DNA of 64,000 nucleotides from Rhizomucor pusillus (Eukaryota; Mucoromycota; Mucoromycetes; Mucorales; Lichtheimiaceae), in NCBI GenBank assembly GCA_900175165.2, contig FWWN02000627.1, positions 361,971-425,970 on the forward strand, in the 5' to 3' direction. Shown one piece after another: positions 59,700 through 64,000 of the stretch (position 1 is its first letter; each line of letters starts with the position of its first letter). The position numbers were made by a program, and so were the translations under genes. The notes beneath the pieces are model-generated. The model was not told the origin of the DNA. It saw only the letters and a program-made list of their open reading frames with translations, and made no database searches.

Positions 59700-62511
59700 G
59701 CAGAGCTAGACCGCAAGTTGTAAAGAAAAGAAATTCGAGCTCACCAAAGGAATCCGTACTGTAAGCAGCGTTTCAACAAATTTTGGTGCAGGATACTGCT
59801 GCAAATAGCGGGTTGCTGCCAACAAATGTTGGTTCTCGGCGGGGACGAACATGTGAATTTGAGGTGGGAGGTAAGTGACACATGTAATCGTTCGACCTGT
59901 GAAGGTGGTGTGACTTTTTTGTGTGGTTTTGAGTAATAAGAGTTCTACTATCGCGCTTCGGATAAGGCTAATAGTCTATCATTCTGGCATGGTAACCAAT
60001 GGCTAGTGTTCGTTGCTTATTTATGTGCTGAGATATATTTTTCTTAAAAGAGAGGAGGAGCTGGATGAGTTTGAGTTGCCGAGGCCGGAAAGGACACAAC
60101 CGAGTGTGGCAAAAGTGCGGGTGATGGTTTGCCTTCTTATTTCCGAACACCACTTGAATGGAACATATGTCAAAATCGGTTTCAGCGAAGTCATTGATCA
60201 ATCCACACGAATTGTAACTTTCTGCATAGCTGCAAGAAACTTTATTACATTTTGCCCAGCAAAATTCAGTTTGGAGGGATTTACAAGAAGTCTTTTGGAA
60301 GAAAACAATGCGCTGACGTTGGAGTATGATCAATACATTGAGCTGTTGAAAAACGTGATGCAAGGTTTTTCCGAAAGCAGTGACACTGTGGAAAGACGAC
60401 GTGGGAAAACAGCTTTAAGCGCATTGAAGGTAATTAGAAACGTACATGTCCTTTCGTTGAATCAGTAGTTATTTAGTACGCTCTTGCATCCAGAAAATTC
60501 CTGATATAACGAAACGAGAGGTAGAAAAGCTGATAAATGACAGAAAGGAGCTACAGCGTGCGCAGCATGAAGCCTGTCAAATCGAAAAAGATATATTCGG
60601 TTATTTAACTAACGAGGTGTCCCGAGGAATGAAAGTAATAGGCAAGCAACAAATCGACGATGTCACCATTTTGGCTAGATCAAAGGCCATTGGAAGCATT
60701 GCGAACGAAGCACAAGAGGATTCCTCTGATGATGTTGAAAAATCCGAGTCTGAAGCAAGAGGCGCCGACGACATAGATCAATTCAAAGATGAACCAGAAG
60801 GAGTCTCCGTGAAAGCCTTTTTAGAGGACGAAGTTGACGAAAGTGTCACGCAACCAATCACGTCATTACAATCCGTTGAAGAACTGGAAATCCAGGAAGC
60901 TCGAAGTAATGCTTTAACTGAAACTATAAGGAGCAAACAATACTTGCCGCGGGCAAGTTCTACATGCCTTCTAAACTAACGTGCTGCTATAATAATACAA
61001 TCTCTATACGGCAGACAGAAGCTGGCGCTGAAAATACTGAAGATGATGAACCAACTCTGTCATTCGTGCCTCCTATCACCCCCGCCAAGCTGGAATATTT
61101 GAAGGAGCAATTCAAAACGATGAAGCAGGAGAAAAATGGAAACTGGAGTGTTCTGGAAGATACGTGGAAGATCGTCTGCATTCATTCCATTCCAACTGTC
61201 AGTATGAGCAGTAAGCATCAAGATTCGTCCTGGAAATGAAAAATTTATCATTGAAATTTTATATAGTTTAGCACATTCCTACATTCTGGATCCAGATGAC
61301 AAAACGTATATAAGCAAGGACGTCTTCACTGCTGAAGAACTTCATGAAATTAGGAGCTATGATAGGAAATGATTGGCAACCCCTAGCGATCGCTTTCTTG
61401 AATTCCTCTTGACATTTAACGTGGTAACTATTCTGATTACACAAAATGCTCTGCATGATATATAATGTTTAATTGGTAGTCGACCTGTGCTGATTTACGA
61501 AAAGCAGTCCTGAAGATTACCAGAAAGGTCGAGACTTTGACATTGACTGGATAAGAAGAGCTTGTGATTGGTTGTAAGTCTTGCTGTCCTGAGCAGGTAT
61601 AAGTGAATATCGACAACTAATATGATATGCAGGCTATCAGAGTTCGAAAATCATACACTAAAGTCGGACCATCTGGAACGGTTTTATGATAATATGTGGA
61701 AGCTCATTATCGACACATGCTTGTATGAGCTTGATGGAGTTGAGCCTGTCAGGTAAGATCTGTCAAAAGTCTAACTAAATATATCCCGTACTTACTTCAG
61801 ATCAGAGGAGAATCAGGCAGTACAGCCTCCGCTGGGAAGAAAATGCGAATCGATTACCGTCAGGAACAGAAAGCATGTATTGAAAAAAAGATGCGAATGG
61901 AACTATGGTTTCGAAAGAAGGAGACCTGAAGGCACCTAAGATGGCAAAAGACATGTTAAACAGCTTGGCGAACGAAGCGGTTGAGAAAACCCGCAAAATA
62001 TTGCGCGATTTGTGCATACCGATTTTCATAAACTCAGGTAGACTTTTCAAATGAAAGACGAAGCGTTCAAAAACGTTTCACTGACATCGCACAAAGGCAG
62101 AATAATCACGCTTCTTCAGGTGGATTCACCTGCAGGCTACATATGCAGAGTTACACGATCGCAAGTGTATACTGTTCCGGATACGATTGCTGGATTTGGA
62201 TCTGAGATGCTGAAGATATTCATTCTTGTGTGGAAGGCAAAGGTAAGTCATAATCATGTGTACCCTGAAAACCTATGTATTTAGCAAGCGATGCAACATA
62301 GGAGTTGATCAAGTCATGCATCAAGGCGGTTGAAAACGTAACATGTTCGAAGGAAACGTTCGTTTCGGAGCTCCTGGAGATCGCAGAGCGGAACGCTGCA
62401 TACGATATGCAAGAGCCCCTGCTTCCTTGTCTGGAAAGTCCTGAGAGAATTGTTTTACGCAAGAGAAAATCCAGTTCAGTTGCCTCCAGCTCAAAACGTA
62501 GGGTTGCGTGA
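59700..62511 (+). pseudogene. Copy 1 of a duplicated lineage-specific gene family, probably decayed
   Basis: Possible exons: about 59730-59869 (ends HVNLRWE before GTAAGT), 60048-60429, 60494-60952, 61015-61210, 61272-61372, about 61508-61569, 61632-61751, 61801-62038, 62051-62241, 62302-62511. Segments: FCPAKFSLEGFTRSLLEENN; KREVEKLINDRKELQRAQHE; an acidic middle; PPITPAKLEYLKEQFKTMKQ; HSYILDPDDKTYISKDVFTA; SPEDYQKGRDFDIDWIRRAC; LERFYDNMWKLIIDTCLYEL; LKAPKMAKDMLNSLA; VDSPAGYICRVTR; MQEPLLPCLESPERI. Breaks: TGA at 61370, a stop and frame conflicts near 61880-61930, and mismatched phase near 62040. The layout recalls a large family of hypothetical proteins I remember from Mucoromycota genomes, some with a GRK-x-D motif (here LGRKCE). 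That family resemblance is from memory. Intron 60953-61014 looks GC-AG. Function unknown. Confidence 0.5.
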
Positions 62512-63317
62512 TGTCAATTTGTATATATCCGTTTTACTGTATATACCTTGTTTTATTGTATATATCTTGAATTTCAAATTTGATTTAATTGTGTATCCCA
62601 TTCCTCTTACAATCCTCGTTGCCTCTATTCCGGGCCCTTTCGCTTCGCTGTCCGCGCCGCTGCCTTCAGCGGTTAATGCAACTGCATGATCTATGCCAAG
62701 CTGATCAATTCAGTAGCCGCAACCAATAAACGAGAAGGCGTGTTGAAGTTGTCAGGACAGCATAAAACTCGACTTGTAGCATGTACGCAAGGATTATTTG
62801 ACGGGTTCCGGCAGTGTAAAAGCCTGCTGGATCAAGCTGTAATTGACGCTTACAGTCATTTTAGATCATGCAGTACTTTGAATCTCGTGGCTAGAACGTC
62901 GATGTCGTTATCATCCTGTGATATAATACGAGTACTATACTTCATCTATATCCTCCTGTCGTTTAAGATCTCCTCCGTACAATGAACACCCATCTGTAGC
63001 CTTGTGAGTTCTAAGTATGATACATACGATTGTGAAATTGCAGACGATGCACAGTGTAGTTGCCAGAATTGGTAAAAGTCTGTGGATTCAACATGTATCT
63101 TCCGTATCGGGGTATCCACTACAACCTCAACTGTGCATGACGTGCATGCGTCGATTGCTCAAAAGAAAGGCCCCCAGTTTTTATTGTGACTATCTATTGC
63201 AGAGCCTAACTTCAACAGGGATTAATACCGTGTATACGAGACTGGGATATTTTGCTACATTCTCCTTGAACTGCTCGTTCCAACATAACAGTTATTTAAG
63301 CAGACTATATTTACTAG
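62512..63317. other. Intergenic, unassigned
   Basis: 806 bp. Frames at 62686-62985 and 63017-63352 have no recognisable domain; the second runs into the HMG-box exon in the wrong frame. Confidence 0.35.
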
Positions 63318-63508
63318 TTCGAAAGATGAAAACCGAGCTCCTCGACCCATAAACGCTTTCACGCTTTCATGGCGTTTCAATTCGAGAAACAAGACAACGT
63401 GCACAGAAGCGCCCGCGATGTCTCAAAAATCATAGCAAATTCGTGGAAAAAGCTAAAGGAAGTGTACTGTGAAGAAACAAGGCTTGCAAGGATTGACCAT
63501 GCAAAATT
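63318..63508 (+). pseudogene. HMG-box exon broken by an 8-bp tandem duplication
   Basis: After a TACTAG acceptor the exon reads SKDENRAPRPINAF in one frame up to 63360. It then reads MAFQFEKQDNVHRSARDVSK and IIANSWKKLKEVYCEETRLA in a second frame from 63369. Together these are the start, helix 1 and helix 2 of a MATA/SOX-type HMG box (R-P-x-N-A-F-x-x-F, then S-K-I-I-x-x-x-W-x-x-L). The frames are separated by ACGCTTTC repeated exactly twice (63353-63360, 63361-63368); one unit alone keeps the frame. A donor-like GTACGT follows at 63509. HMG-box proteins of this type are DNA-binding regulators, including fungal mating-type factors, but no mating-locus neighbours are seen. I see no upstream exon. 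Confidence 0.6.
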
Positions 63509-64000
63509 GTACGTCGTCGCTGCTTTGTATATCATACTATTGGTTGTCGAACTTTGTACTTAAGGTTCTCTGTTAATGCTGTCGTGTACTTCAGGTATTC
63601 GACTACATATGATGATCTTCAGTAGCAAGCCATTTACTAGTTGTGGCCTGTATTGCTAGAACTCTTTACCAATATACATCGACTACCTATCAAAAAATCG
63701 TTGAATCGTATTTAGATCAACATATCATACTTGTGTCAAATGCTTGACTCTTATTTCTTTGTGGGCGAACTCTGCTTGTACCTTCCTGATACTTTAAAGG
63801 AACACGAGTCAAATTTGAAGCACAGCGGACATCTCATATCGTTCCAGGATGCATGGTCATTCAATATAGTTGCCATCCTGTACTGGTGCCGTCGATCCAT
63901 GGAAAACAAACATCCTTCAACCCTAGATTCGTGGATGCTTAAAAATTGATAATTAATCACGAACCAAATATATCCCTTTGCGGAATAGGTTTCTACCGGG
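63509..64000. other. Window end, unassigned
   Basis: A frame at 63731-63949 with its own reverse-strand shadow is not recognisable. Could include further exons of the HMG-box gene. Confidence 0.3.

Overview
The window is nuclear DNA from a filamentous fungus, most probably an early-diverging lineage (Mucoromycota-like). Evidence: short GT-AG introns (mostly 50-90 bp) in almost every gene, fungal housekeeping genes, a CABLES-type cyclin (a family absent from budding yeast), a Fanzor/TnpB-like relic, and a decayed repeat protein resembling a hypothetical-protein family I recall as expanded in Mucoromycota. The phylum is inferred from memory; no database was consulted. All gene models are hand-spliced from reading frame, splice sites and family alignment; every listed exon set adds up to a whole number of codons.

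Layout. 0.2-8.5 kb, minus strand: NEDD8-activating enzyme UBA3, a three-RRM Nam8/Csx1-type RNA-binding protein, and the GPI inositol deacylase BST1/PGAP1. 9.4-13.3 kb, plus: 20-exon MSH2. 13.9-14.7 kb, minus: four-TM membrane protein. 14.7-18.5 kb: gene-poor, with a possible zinc-knuckle relic. 18.5-25.4 kb, plus: CSC1/TMEM63 channel and the DEAH helicase PRP43. 25.8-30.1 kb, minus: DSC/Tul1 membrane RING E3 and cytochrome c oxidase subunit IV. 30.4-38.8 kb, plus: mitochondrial phosphatidylserine decarboxylase PSD1, a small CaaX-box protein, ribosomal protein eL6, and a CaCA-family cation exchanger. 39.0-40.4 kb, minus: STK32/YANK-type kinase. 42.2-43.2 kb, minus: lysophosphatidate acyltransferase SLC1. 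45.2-46.8 kb, plus: CABLES-like cyclin-box protein. 47.0-53.0 kb, minus: NIPA-type Mg2+ transporter and a Bem3-like PX-PH-RhoGAP.

53-64 kb differs sharply. I find no intact conserved gene there. It holds two decayed copies of one lineage-specific gene family. One copy is split at an intron position by about 1.8 kb that carries a Fanzor/TnpB-like nuclease relic (zinc ribbon and last RuvC motif, two in-frame stops). There is also an HMG-box exon broken by a perfect 8-bp tandem duplication.

Themes: membrane and lipid biology is well represented (BST1, PSD1, SLC1, CSC1, DSC1, NIPA, CaCA exchanger). COX subunit IV and PSD1, both mitochondrial inner-membrane proteins, share a 320-bp divergent promoter. 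The most general oddity is an apparent excess of GC-AG introns: six of about 99 introns in 18 modelled genes.
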